Shown here: piece by piece, positions 24,701-37,500 of the stretch
Numbering within the stretch: position 1 is the stretch's first letter
How the letters are laid out: every line of letters begins with the position of its first letter
NCBI GenBank assembly: GCA_030765055.1
Contig: CM060952.1
Coordinates: 169,270,807-169,334,806, forward strand
DNA length: 64,000 bases
Source: Mantis religiosa
Lineage: Eukaryota > Arthropoda > Insecta > Mantodea > Mantidae
Reading direction: 5' to 3'
The notes under the pieces: generated by a model
Seen by the model: the letters and a program-made list of their open reading frames with translations, nothing else
The model's database searches: none
Told to the model about the DNA's origin: nothing
Position numbers and translations under genes: made by a program

Positions 24701-26487
24701 ATGTGTTATTCTGTTACTTATGTTCTTTAAAATCGAAATGGAGAATTGAGTTTACTGAATAAAGGAGCTTAAAGGGAAACTCATCATTTACTTCGGAGTA
24801 AACAAAGCTAAGAGGGAATATTTCAACAAGATGTAGAAGTTTTACCTTAAATTGCTTTCCATTCATCACACCTGAAAACAGCAACCAGTTTCTAATATAA
24901 AATACCTTGTAGGCATTACCTTATGCCTCTTTCTAACTGTGTACTTCCTTCACGCATGTTTTAAAAATGGATGCAGTTGCATATACGGTGAAACTGTTCA
25001 TATGGTCGTTCCATATATTATTCTGATATTTTGTAGAAACGAGTACATTAAGTGCGTCCTTTATAGTAGTGTTTTATGTTCTATCAACGTTTCCATCATT
25101 TTTCCCACTAACCAAACTCGTGGAAGAACAGCAAGTTGATTTTCAGCCGATTCATATTTAAGGTGTACACCGCACGTGACTGAGAATAATGTAATTGGCA
25201 TGACATTCCAATAGTGTGCGCACTTCCAATTAGTTGGCATTTTACGCCTGCATCGTGTAGGTCGTTTTACTTTTATCTTTATGTCGCCAATATATCTCGA
25301 GAATATGATCATTGGGATTGAGCCTGGGGCTCTGGGCGTTACATCCTCATATCCTCATAGTTAAGTCTTGAGCGTAGATGGCTTAGAGTGCGGCGGCCCG
25401 AATGCCCTACATGATTGGCGTTCTGTAGCCTATGTGTAGACTGTTACTCCTGGAATGCAGTTTTCTTACGTATGTATGCCAATCTTTTCGTAGATTAGTT
25501 GGGTAGGAGGTTGTGCTTTGGTTCCCTGCCCCAGAATGTGCCCGTGTGGGATTCGGATTTTAAGTCCCGAATGTAATACTGGTACCCACTCCCCATTGTG
25601 AGGAAAGTGAGGAGCTACGATAGGCAGCGGCCTTGATTGCCTAAGCGAACTTTCGGATGGGGGTGCCGCGATGCTGACCACATCTCCTCCCCGTATCGTT
25701 TGGATGATCGCCCACCTCTGTCTTGCATATGTGGGCGTGAGGCCGGCAATAGGGTTACAGGCTCTGGTTCGCTTGCAGGCTGTTACACCGTGGATTATAA
25801 TCACAGGGAATCAATATACAGGGACATTCTGTATAGCATTTTTGAGTATCTACAGCTTAAGCTGTCAAGTGTGTGCGATGTCTATGCGCTTATAAATATC
25901 TATTACATTTGTTCTTATCATATCGAAGTAACTTCTGAATGAATAAAGACACTTTCTTAAAGATGCCAAAAACTGAATAATTAGGCATATCTACTTGGCT
26001 TTGGAGCATGTCGAAAGGTAGAACTGTTAAATGAAAGTGGTTTGAGAATATATTTAATGTAAGCAAAAGTAATTTTGGATGAACTGCAGGGGCACTGAAT
26101 AACTCGGCTCTCTTCTACATCATCGAATAAAGACCGATAAGCGTGTTGTGTGACATTGGCAGACAGAGAAGACCAGGAAGGAATAAATTTCTTCTTAAAG
26201 TGACGATCGTTCAGCACTGATAGAATTTATAAACAAAGAAAGAACTGATGAATTGTTTAATGCATTTTATATGTTAATAACATTATTATACTTATTTTGC
26301 GTTGCTTTTATTTATATTTATTATTGCGTAAACTCTAGTATTTGTCAACCTGTTAAAGAAAGGACAATGTGACACATTCACTCACACGCTTGCTGAATGA
26401 AATGATGAACAGCGAAAGGTGTTCAGTCAGAATTCCAAAGTGTAAAATGTTTAAATTTAAAACAACTTTTGTTTTTATGTGTTGCAG
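21781..26487. other. Probable intron or intergenic stretch before the Trio-type exon
   Basis: No exon recognised. A GC-richer segment at about 25370-25830 has a 112-codon minus-strand frame but no family I know. It is probably an old repeat. The rest is AT-rich. Confidence 0.5.
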
Positions 26488-26689
26488 GTTGCGGCGGCGC
26501 CTGGCGCAGGATGGACGGCCTGCGGGCGCTGGACGTGATGGCGCTGCTGCAGGAGCGCCTGGCTGTGCTGACAGGCGGCAGGGATCGACGCGGGGGACCC
26601 GTCCTCTCCTTCCCCGCTACCCCTCGCCGCGAACGTGCCAAACCTGACGATTACCGCCGCCTGCTCCAGTACCTCCTTGCCATCCCTTG
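26488..26689 (+). CDS. trio: Trio/Kalirin-type RhoGEF, exon encoding the start of the SEC14-like domain (partial gene)
   Basis: A 202-base GC-rich exon follows a ttatgtgttgcag acceptor and ends at a gtgagt donor, entering with two bases of a split codon and leaving in phase 2. It encodes about 67 residues: WRRMDGLRALDVMALLQERL, then the hallmark TGGRDRRGGPVLSFP, RERAKPDDYRRLLQYLLAIP. The order of these blocks matches the N-terminal CRAL-TRIO/SEC14 domain of Trio and Kalirin, which precedes their spectrin repeats and two GEF modules. Those proteins activate Rac and Rho in axon guidance. Codon use is strongly GC-rich against AT-rich flanks, as expected for a conserved exon. Neighbouring exons were not found within the window, so introns must be very long. 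Assignment to Trio instead of a shorter SEC14-RhoGEF relative rests on these motifs only. Confidence 0.8.
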
Positions 26690-27209
26690 GTGAGTCACAG
26701 TTATCACATTTGATGACCAAGTAGGAATGATGTTGCATGTCCACTGAAACTCCACTGTTCATTAGCTTTGCCCTGTCTCTTTTAACTGTAACGTGAATAA
26801 CATGAAAAAAATTGTTCATTATTTAATAAGGCCATTTATCTTTTTTCAAAGTCATTTTTGATAAACCAAATATATCACATAACAAAGTAAATGTGTCTCG
26901 AATGCATGCAGATTTTTTTTTAAACAAATAGAAGCTTCTCAGAATGACGAAAGCACTTGCATTTTCCATGACAAGAGACAATCTTAATAAAATTGAAATG
27001 CTCATATGATTTTGCCCAATGCTGAAATTGCTGCTGAAGCTTTGGATTTTCATCAAAAAGGTGTTAGTGAAACGCCAAATACGCTAAATACATTCAATTT
27101 TGTGAAATATCTTGTTGCCTGACCAATTAATTTTAAGCTACTGCAATGCTCAAACCTTTGCATCAGAGTGCTTTATATTATTCAGATTATTAAAATAAAA
27201 GTCACTAGG
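26690..27209. other. Probable intron after the Trio-type exon
   Basis: AT-rich, no feature other than the donor at its left end. Confidence 0.5.
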
Positions 27210-27221
27210 TGTACTCTATAT
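27210..27221. repeat. Target-site duplication of SINE D, left copy
   Basis: TGTACTCTATAT, identical to 27468-27479. Confidence 0.9.
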
Positions 27222-27467
27222 ATATGGCCGCGCCGTGGCTCAGTGCTTAGACCGCTTGGCTCTCAACAAGGCGGCCCGGGTTCGATCCCAGGCGACCGCA
27301 AAGTGAGATTTGTGGTGGACAACACGGCGCTGGGGCGGGTTTTCTCCGGGACCTCCGGTTTCCCCCGCCATCTCATTCCACCCGTGCTCCATCTTCATCT
27401 CATGTATCATCAGTGTCACCGCCTGCGGTGCCGTATGTAGTAAAAGCGGGCGTTAAACACTACACAT
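27222..27467 (+). mobile_element. tRNA-derived SINE, family D, with 12-bp target-site duplication
   Basis: Box A-like gtggctcagtgcttagaccg and box B gggttcgatcccaggcgac are followed by a GC-rich body of about 170 bases ending gggcgttaaacactacac. The element lacks a poly-A tail. It is flanked on both sides by the identical 12-mer TGTACTCTATAT, which marks insertion by target-primed reverse transcription. The exact TSD suggests a fairly recent event. It sits in what is probably an intron of the Trio-type gene, in the same orientation. Confidence 0.9.
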
Positions 27468-27479
27468 TGTACTCTATAT
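27468..27479. repeat. Target-site duplication of SINE D, right copy
   Basis: TGTACTCTATAT, identical to 27210-27221. Confidence 0.9.
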
Positions 27480-30400
27480 GAATATAAAAACCACGAAAGA
27501 GCATGTGAGAAAGCAAAATGGGAGCTCTATTGTTCTGTTCTTTAATATGTTTGATTGGATTGGAGATTGGAGATAGGTGTTAGAAATCATTGTGGAAATG
27601 CTAGAGGTTAGTGACAGATGTTAAAATAAGACTTCTTGTAGGATTCTGTATAAGGTAAACAATATATATTTTCTCAAGTCTGTTAAGCCTGACACACATC
27701 AGTCCAAACACTTTGGGGCCTAAACTTGTCTATCTCAAGGGGAAAACTGCAGCAAAAAACAAAACAAAAACAAACAAACTTGTCCGTACTGTCGGTCCTC
27801 GTTGGGACTGAATTCCACAGCTTCTAACAATAGTTACTTTGCTGTTTGTAGATATTTGAGATAATTGCAAATATTTATTTTGCACATGAGCAGTGCGAAG
27901 AGCAGTGAAAAGGAGAAATGGAAATGAAAACATACAAGAACATTCCCTTTTTGCTGTTGCTTTTCCGGCAAAGAGAACTTTTACTACTCGATCCACTTTA
28001 GTCTTGCTGTATGCTTTTGACGCACTTTATACGGAGAACTTCTTTCATGTATTTTACGCTTGAGCACACCTTGTTTCCTAAGGTACCTACAGGCTGAAGC
28101 GACCGTTCATGCATGCCTAGCAAAGTATTGTGTTTACCTTAAAAATAGGTCACCCTTTCCTTTGCATCCATAAATAACGTATGCAAATTCATATAACACA
28201 TTGGATTGCCTCTAAGTAGTGCACAACCTTGCTATTAGAGGTATGACATTTAATCCTCAAAAGTCTATTTTTGCTTTCGGATTTATAGAAGTGGTTGCTT
28301 TTGTGCATTTCATCGTTTCTTCTAATGGTGTTAGAGTGAATTTTTGGAGACATGTAAACGAAAATAAAGTACCTCTAGATGGTATAAACAAGAAACAATG
28401 GTGTACATATTCTAGTAAAAACTAATAACTATTTCAGTACTGATTCTTACTACCCTAACATAGTAGGAATGATTATTCCTTGTTTATGAAATGGTGACGA
28501 GTTAAAACTAGATTCACATATTACTTGACAGAACGTTGAGGTGTATCGACCTTCAGGTGTTCAGCGCTGTGATCGTCACTTATCGGGTCTTATCTGGTCG
28601 ATTAGGAGAGTGAAATATTAGTAAGTTGATGTACAGTAAGTTACGGTACACAAATAGAGCGATTGGAAGCTGCGTGTATGTATATGTTTTCTCGCGCCTG
28701 CCGATGTACGACACCTTGCTGTCCAGAAGACATATATATCTGAACAGAGTACACATACACTGGACTGGCCGTGTATGTGCGATAAACTGAAGTAAACATC
28801 TCCGTGTTGCGAATTTTTCCCGATACACTTTCTCGCTTTGCCATTTAGTTACATGTAGTGATCCAGCGGTGCTATAAATGTGCGTCTTAAACAGAATACA
28901 TTTGAGGTATAAAGTAGCTTATATCTATGGGTGGAAAAAGAATTGAGTTGTTTGGCATTTAATAACAGATTTTGCATTTCTTGTTAAATAAAGGGGATAT
29001 AAAGTATGTTATTGTATTATTTTACTCAGAAAATTAGAAAACCTAAAAAATTTAGTTAGAAAATCTGGCAAATATGTAGATGTGGAGGTATTAGTAATTG
29101 GGCATTACTATGGTAAAAGAGAACTTTAATGTTTGTGAGGTGTGGACATTTATCCTGATTAGGTAAATCCCTTACTTGATCTAATAGTGAAGCTAGTATT
29201 TCCTTGTGATAGCTCCGCCCTTCTGGATGCAGTCTATGAGCATCATACCATATATTTTTAAGACCTGAGCAGCCATGTTTCTGTAAATGATGCTGTTTTT
29301 TGTGTGTACATTTCATGTTTTACCACCAAGTGTTTGGGCTTTTCCTTCGTCTTTGACTTGTAATGATGGGTCCACTTTCCGTTTACCGTCAGGAAACTGA
29401 GGCAAAATCATTGAAACTGCTTACACATGTCTAAAACATCCTGGAGACACGTTCACTCAAGCGTAATTTTGAGTTATTAACAGACGCAGATTTTTCATAA
29501 TACAAAACTGCGTGAGGAATGTAAAGGCCAGGGTCATCAAGTACTCCGTAATGTGATTAAATCCCCAAGCGATCATTGAGTACAGCAGCATTTATTTTGG
29601 TTACCTCTTTGGTCGAGGCAGTTTTAGGACGACATAAGTGGTTCAATGCTGGAATGTACAGTTTGTAGCTGTTGAAAACGAAGAGAAACAATCCTTCAAT
29701 GTCGAATCTAGCCTATTATGATCTGTTATGGTTAAAGTATTTTATCACAGTTGTATTAATTTTATAGAAAAAAAGGTAACAATACTTTCTCTACACAATT
29801 TTCGCAAACAAGGTGTTAAATTAACCCGTTTGAGAACTTGTAGCGTGTCATGGGAAGGTAGATAACTATCTTAATTTGGCCGAGAATATTTAGTACCTTC
29901 TCGTAGAAAGGGATACCGACAAGTAAGATGTCAGTCAGCAAACTCACAAATGAGATCATTAACGCTGAAGTACATTGTTTCAATATTTATTTGTGATCAT
30001 AAAGGACTTTTAATTTCAATGGTTATGATTATTATATTTTCCATACATCAGTGAACAGAACAGAGGACTTGTTATTGCATTATTTTGTTGACAAATAGAG
30101 AGGAGTTCAAAAGCATTCTTTCAATTGATATACTCATACGCGTTAGAAGCGTCTTCCCTTCGTAGTTGAATAATTTTCCGTCGTGCGAGTCCTGTTGCCT
30201 GAAATACTTTCGCATTCCAGATACTTCAGTAAATTATCTCTTTCTGTCAGTGTGACATATTTTTGGCAGGTATTTCCTAATATCACTCAGCTACCATTCC
30301 TGGAAAAAAAAATTACCACAATTCTTAATTTCCCACTCATTTCTCTCTGATTTCCCTTCGCGACTTTCTCTGCCTTCGTTGCTTCCACTTTATTCTATTT

Positions 30401-31522
30401 CCTGTCGCCCGCTCCTCCTGGAATTTCATTTCCTGTTCGTACACGCCTTATTATGAACTAACTTCTTCAGTGTTTGTTCCATGTTTTCCCCTATTCTTTT
30501 GAATGCATCATCTTGAGAGCTATCTCCACCCCACTGTTTAAATTACTTTCTGCACTGTTCCTTTTGACTGACATATCGCTGTCGCTTACAAATGAGCAGG
30601 CAGAGATCTAACATGCCTAGCAAATGTTGCCGAGTTCGCCCTATGCAAGGAACCGCAAGAGTTTGGACGGAAACGCCTTTGAAAGCATGCTGTTTTTCAT
30701 TTATGAAAAAAAAAAAAAAAAAAAAAAGAGCTGGAAAAGAAGAGATCATGAAACTAACTGGTACGAAGTTCATTTCAACAAGGGAGCAATAAGGGAATAC
30801 AGAGCCTATCATTTTAGTATCAGCACTGCTAGTTTTCACTTTCGCGGGTAGATGCTAAGGAGGCACTCCAAAATAAAGGAAAGGAATGAGGGAGGAAACT
30901 TGCAACCCAGTTGACAATAACCGATTATTTTTATCCCGGATATTCATATCATTTTGTTGTTACTGGCCTCAGGTAATGATAAGGCCAGTCCACTGACGAG
31001 GCGATAATAGTAAGAACTTTTACAGTCCTTGTATGCAGAATTTGTGGGAAGTGAGCCGCTGCTCATGCTATGGTCAAAATTTTGAAGCATGAACAGTTTT
31101 TGAGTAAGAAATTAATTCTTAAAGTTTCAGTAACGCCGTAATTGATTTATAAGCATTTTCACGGTTTGCTGAAGAAGGTGTGTGCTGCCTTTTACAAACG
31201 TAGTTTGTAAGAGGCGTAGTTCTTAAGTAAATAATTTCATGATATATTTCAGTTTGATGCATTTATTTTGATTAGTATTAGAACTTAGAAGATGCGGTTT
31301 AGATGTTTTTCTTTTAAACCGAATGTATATACTGCAACTGCATTTTAGTGCTTGAAAGTTTATTTTCAGAAAAATAAAAGCATTTGTGTTATATTTCCTG
31401 AGACTTTCAGTCTGAGTATTAGTTTAAACTGATCAGTATGTTGAATTGGACCTAATTCAGTTTTGAAGACCGTTTGAAAAAGAAATAAGGTACTATGTTT
31501 GAATTGAGGAAATTAATCATAT
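27480..31522. other. Gene-free stretch
   Basis: No exon or element recognised. A poly-A run of 23 lies near 30705-30727. Small open frames near 28.2, 29.1 and 30.6 kb show no family match or splice context. Confidence 0.55.
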
Positions 31523-31729
31523 TGTGACTTTGTGGATTCGTGGAATTAAAAGTCCAAGTTGCAGAAATTCAACACGTTTTTTATTTCCGTAGAAATACAC
31601 GTGGTACACTTGCGGAGTACAGCAGAATTACGTCACATACACAATTACAATATATCAAGATCGTTGACCATAACAAAGAGCTTACTCAACTTCCGCTATT
31701 CACAACATTCTTGTTACAACTCCTGCTTA

Positions 31730-31741
31730 CAACTGTCCGCT
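31730..31741. repeat. Target-site duplication of SINE B copy 2, left
   Basis: CAACTGTCCGCT, identical to 31979-31990. Confidence 0.92.
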
Positions 31742-31978
31742 ATTTTTTTTAATTTTACGTCCTCCAACGTTGTCATATCGGACGATGAATGGAATGGGTG
31801 AAATGACACTCTAATGAGCCCAGGGTCCATAGAGCTTAGAGTTACCTGATATTCGTCTTTCAGGATAAGGGAAAACCCTGGAAAAAACCTTACCCAGGTA
31901 ACTCACCCTGACCGAGATTCGAACTCGGGACCTCTTGAACGTGAGGCAGACTCGCTACCACCACGCTACCGAGGTGGG
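31742..31978 (-). mobile_element. tRNA-derived SINE, family B, copy 2, nested in an LTR-like repeat
   Basis: Full-length copy on the minus strand: tRNA-like head with gtagcgtggtggtagcgag and box B gagttcgaatctcggtc, a body with gggttttcccttatcctgaaag and cgtccgatatgacaacgttgg, then an A-rich tail (read here as ttttttttaa). It is flanked by an exact 12-bp duplication CAACTGTCCGCT. The duplicated target is part of the LTR-like repeat, proving that the repeat was there first. Confidence 0.92.
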
Positions 31979-31990
31979 CAACTGTCCGCT
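31979..31990. repeat. Target-site duplication of SINE B copy 2, right
   Basis: CAACTGTCCGCT, identical to 31730-31741. Confidence 0.92.
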
Positions 31991-32110
31991 GCCGCGTCAC
32001 GATCTCTTAAATATACCATATCACTAGATATTTCTGGAATATTCTCTAACAAACAAGAAATCGAATGTTCTGTAAGACAAACAGATGTCACTAGATATTT
32101 CTAACTTAAT

Positions 32111-33520
32111 CTGTTTTGGCATGCCTTTTATCTCCGCGCTATGTTTATCTGCTTAGGCAGCTCTTTATCTCCGTGATACACTCTACGTCCGTTATCTCTC
32201 TGCGCTGAACCTTTTATGCGCATCGCCGCGACAATATGGCGGATGAATTATGCATGGTATGAGCGTTATATTGACATGAAACTTTCTATAAAATATGAAT
32301 TATTAATTTAAAGGCTTCATACTATTTGGGTAGGTCCTGTAAGAGTGTATTTGTAGTTCATTTTATATGAGCTAGTTTTACAATTTCAGGGTTTATAAGA
32401 AATGAATTAAAATCCATTTTCAAGATCCGGGAACGGGAACCAGACTCATTGGGGTTTGGGAATAGAAGTGGGAGACTACACCAAATTTCTAACTTTTTTG
32501 GTCCTTTCCTAGCATCACTTGGTTTGTTTTGTGAGGAGTAACTAACTGTCTTTGTGACGGAAATTGTTCAAGGCGGCTTTAAGCTAAAAATACCACGAGA
32601 ACTCTGTCCGTAACCCTAAGCTTGGAAGACATATGTAACTGCAACAGTAAACAATTGAAATGGCGTTAAACAACTCAAACTTGCGCCATTTATTATAAGA
32701 AACGTATTAGGATATCGCAAGAGGAATCAGAAAATACTAATTTTGTACCATTTTTAATTGCAAGAAAGTGAAAATGGGAATGAAAAATAAAAAAATAACA
32801 AAAAACCATCTAATACTGCTACGTTAGGAATAAACATTCCTGTTTTCGATTCCAATGTAGGTATTATATCAAATTTATGTCTCTTTGCTCACCGTTATAG
32901 TCCTTGTTTCTATACCCGGTTTATTGTTAAACATTCATCCAAAACTCCACTGAAGTGATTCTATATAATTCCATTAAGGAACTTTGGAAGTGTGCAGTGT
33001 TTGCTAATCTATATTAATTTCTGCTGTGAAAACATTGCCAAGCAAACGGGAACAGGTAGTCATAATGATAACAAGTGAAGGGAGTCTTGACGTATACACT
33101 CCATACACTTTACCTTATCGTAATCGTAAATTGTTATTTATGCCGTTGGAAGAAAAAATAGGTTTTATGTAACTGCAGAAAAGATTTAATTCATTATAAT
33201 ATCGCGTTAACCACATTTATATGTGTATGTTAATAATTAATAGCTTTTGTTTTTGGTTTTGTTTTCATTGTTACGCATAGATTTAAAACTCAGGGTAGGT
33301 CCGACAAAAAGGCTATCCTATTATACCTAATTTTAGAAAAGCTGGGTTCTGTGGACTTCTTTCCTGCAGTGGGAAAAAGAAATTAAGAATAAATATTTTT
33401 CTTCTACAGTAAATCTCGATTTTTAAATGTATACTGCTAAGGAAACCAATTAATAATAGTAATTAATAATGATGATGATGATGATGATGAAGGTGATGAT
33501 GAAGATGAAGAAGAAGACCA
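32111..33520. other. Gene-free AT-rich stretch
   Basis: Nothing supported, apart from a short (GAT)n run at 33472-33512 that runs into the LINE fragment. Confidence 0.55.
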
Positions 33521-34130
33521 AGTGGATTTAGAAGAGGCAGATCCTGTGCAGATATCATTTTTATTGTTAAACAATTGAAAAACATAGGGAGTTTAATAAA
33601 GAAACGCATATGGCGTTTATTGACTTTGAAAAAGCCATCAATAGGGCAAACCGATGCATGATGTCTACAATAAAATATGCAAATTTCAAAGAGTGTGTGG
33701 AACAATAAATAGAACATTTAGAAACAAAATACTTAAAGAAACAAAATTAAAGTTCTACAAAGTTATGGCTGTACCTATACTGACATACGGAAGTGAGACT
33801 TGGACGTTAACTAAAAAGCAACAGAGTAAAATACAGGCTTCAGAAATGAAATTCTTGAGAAGTGTGAAAGGATGCACGAAGAGGGACTTAATAAGAAATG
33901 AAAATATAAGAGAAGAGCTGGACATTTTTAGTATGAATGATAGGTTAAAAAATCTCAAACAAAAATGGAAGTAACATGTCGAAAGAATGCCAGATAATAG
34001 ACTTACAAAACAAATATTACAGTATCATTCTATAGGTAGGAGATCGATGGGCAGACCCAGGAAACGATGGCTGGAGGACTTCGAAGGCGGAACAGGCACT
34101 TGATTGCCTGTGCCATGAAGTGAATAATAG
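33521..34130 (+). pseudogene. LINE fragment with internal deletion, same RT type as 7640-8985
   Basis: The 5' part reads FRRGRSCADIIFIV and HMAFIDFEKAINRANR (RT palm A motif region). It then jumps directly to the thumb and C-terminal part: NRTFRNKILKETKLKFYKV, VPILTYGSETWTLTKKQ, IQASEMKFLRSVKGCTKRD, RMPDNRLTK and GRRSMGRPRKRWLEDFEG. The YADD palm and about 100 residues around it are missing. A 106-codon open frame covers the thumb. The sequence ends CLCHEV-like and runs straight into the AAT array, which is consistent with that array having grown from the LINE 3' tail. Confidence 0.85.
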
Positions 34131-34560
<430 letters not shown>

Positions 34561-37500
34561 CATTGTTTATGTGTAGTTAATATTGTAGCACGCTATACAA
34601 CAAGACAAAGGGTGTTCGAGCTTCACTAGTTGTTGCCTGTGGGGTTTGAGGTTTTATACCAGTTGCGTATTCATTTTCAAAATGCTTCATTATGGATTAA
34701 TAAACGTTTGTTTGCTATAGGTGATGCTGTATTTACAATTTATCTGAAAATTATTCAAGTATTCTTTTACTGTCAGTTTCACGTGCTTGCTCCCTTTGTT
34801 GTACTAGACTTGCATTTGCTTTTATCTTTCCAGGAAATGCAATAACAATGGGTTGAAATTCCCTCGCTTTAACACCAAGCAAATACTCTTTAATCACGTG
34901 ATACGCTTTATGCTCATGTATTCTGTTTGCTTTCGGCTATACCGCATAATAAACCCAAGCGCAATGCATAGAGTGGGGTACATTTGTTTACTGATTCATT
35001 TAATTGCGGATAAACTATTCAGAATAACATTGCAATCATTGCACGGATCCTCATTGATTATACGAATATAATTGCCACTTGCCTACTGACAACAACTAAA
35101 TGTTGAAATAATTTAACACTAGGCATATTGGTGATAATAGTAAGAGTAATGTTAACAACAATATTTCTAATAACAACACTGCTGCTATTAATAATATGAA
35201 GTTGTAATCAGATGAGTTTCTTTGTCAGTAGTGATTTAATATCACAGAGTAATATTTCTGTTTCGGTCATCGAAGTAAACGTTTGCGGAAATGGTTTCGT
35301 TATATAGTCGTAAAAAGAGGAATCAGGAGTGATTCTCAGTGATAAATCCATGATTTTTTGTGATAGCATGAGAAACTGCTGGTAAATTTAAACCAATAAC
35401 GATGTGATAATGCATACGTACCATTCTTTTTAACCAGAGCTACAGTTTGCATGTAAAGTTTATGTGTCTTGTAGTCTAGCAGTTATGAAAAACTGAACAG
35501 ACTGGACTCCGAATAAACGGGACATTTCGAGATGTGCATTTTGTTTCTCATCATTCATTCTTCAAATGTAAACGATACTTTAGGGGATTTCATGTGGTAA
35601 CCATGGAATATGCTGGACTTAACTGGTTTAGGAGTTACTCGGCTTTCTATTTTTAATTATGGTGCTCTCTCTGTCTCTCATGTGCTTTATAAAAGCTTTC
35701 GAGATGGTTTTAGTGACTAAGAACGTTGATATAAAAATTATATGCAATATAATAATACCTACATCGACATTAAGTAAACAATAAAGCACATGAAACTTTT
35801 AGAAATGAACTTTGTTTATCTAGTAAACAAGGAGTATCCTCAAGTTCTTAGTTTCAGCAGCGTGTTTTTGTCTTTAAGAAATTTTGCAAATCCGTTCAAA
35901 TTATTTTAACTCGTCCCTCTTTGTGAGTGTCTTCTTTTTCTTCCTATCTTTTCTCCTGCTACTTCCTTTCTGTGTAGCGCTGTTTTCTCTGCAAGGCATC
36001 AGGTATGTGATGTTGTGAAAGCCAGAATCTGTAATTTCTGAAGTGTTAATAAAGCACACAATTTGCGTAGTAACTTATGCTGATTAAAAACAGGAACATA
36101 TACGCATTTATGGATATGGCAATCAATCAAGTAGGTACAACAAAAATAATATGTGTTTATCCATTGAGACAGCATTTCTCGTTTCAAATAATCAGTAATG
36201 ATTGTCGTTGCTCCATAATTGTTTCTTTGAAATCCATAGAATAATATTTCGTATTCTCACATACTTCTCGCCGATTGCTCATTTTCTTTGTACCATTTTG
36301 AGTAGTCTAGTAACTAAATATTTAATCTTTGTTTTGGTTTCTTTTGTATTTATTTTTAAATTTCATTGATGTTGAAAATGTATTTATAACTATTATAGGT
36401 ATTTTTAATGATTTCAGGATGCTTAACTTCTCACTATAAAAAGGAGAGGATATCCTTAATGTTTATCGTGGTCTAGAGAAAACAAGTGAAAGATGAAGAA
36501 ATTGTGGGTTCATATATTAGTACTACACGAATAATATTAACAAAAATTTGGCATTATTTCTTAAGCATATCATGTGTTTCGAATAAAATGCATGAATAAA
36601 TCATGCAGCATCTTAAAAGAGTTATATTCTTTAGAATAGACATTCCTTAGATTAATTATTTATACAGAATTGAAACGTTACAATTTTGCTCTGTTATAAG
36701 TAGGCATAGGAATTCTTGATCAGTTGGCTGTAAGTTATCTCACTCAGACCCTTATACAATAAATAAATTCTGTAGTGAGGAGATAACCCAAGCGAAGGAT
36801 CACTGAGAGACCGGTAAAAACTGACCCGAGTGTTGCCTTAAAACACAATAGACTAAAAGTTACGCTGTGGTCTCCGACCTCCTTTTTATAGTTAAATGAC
36901 AATTCAACTCCATTGACCCTCGTTTCTGCCTTTAATGCTCAGAAATTTCTATGCCTAGTTATAAGAATAGACACTGAGATACATTACATTAGTTGTAATT
37001 GTAGACTTTCATATTTGTAAGAAGAGTTTCCATTGTTAAGTTTATTAAATGTGTCTGTCGTTCTGATTAGCTCATTTAGTTGAACACTAGCCTACTGATA
37101 ACAAAATCATGGATTCAAACCTATCCTAGGCTGATGGTTAGGTGTGTTTAAAAGTCATAAGTCACATCAGTACATTTCTGGAATGCAAAAGAATTTCTGC
37201 GGGAGGAATTTGCCACATACTGTAGGGATTGATATGATACTGGCAAAGGACAGCGTTATTAGCAAGCAAAATATTCTTATATTAAATAACGGGGTAGTCA
37301 TATAGCTAAATGTTAACCAAACACAAATTCGTAAGATTAATGTAAAGTTTAAGCAATTATTACTTATTTTGATGACGTACAACTTTACAGTTTAATCATT
37401 TATGTTTGTGTTTTACAAAAATGACTCCGCGAAAAGAAATGTTTGACTTGAGGAAGAGTTTAATTTTATCATCCATACATTCTCCTCATGTTTTTATATA

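Larger units (their letters stand above)
31523..32110 (-). repeat. LTR-like dispersed repeat, copy 1, split by a SINE
   Basis: Starts attgtgactttgtgg, ttcgt.gaattaaaag and gcagaaatt, as does the copy at 50953, and shares cacatacaca-type sequence further in. Flanking sequences diverge immediately outside that start, so it is an element boundary. The family B SINE at 31742-31978 is inserted into it. The right end is not clear. Confidence 0.5.

Noticed and set aside
26369..26647. 92-codon Arg/Ala-rich plus frame and 114-codon minus frame
   Set aside because: Shadow frames of the GC-rich Trio-type exon.
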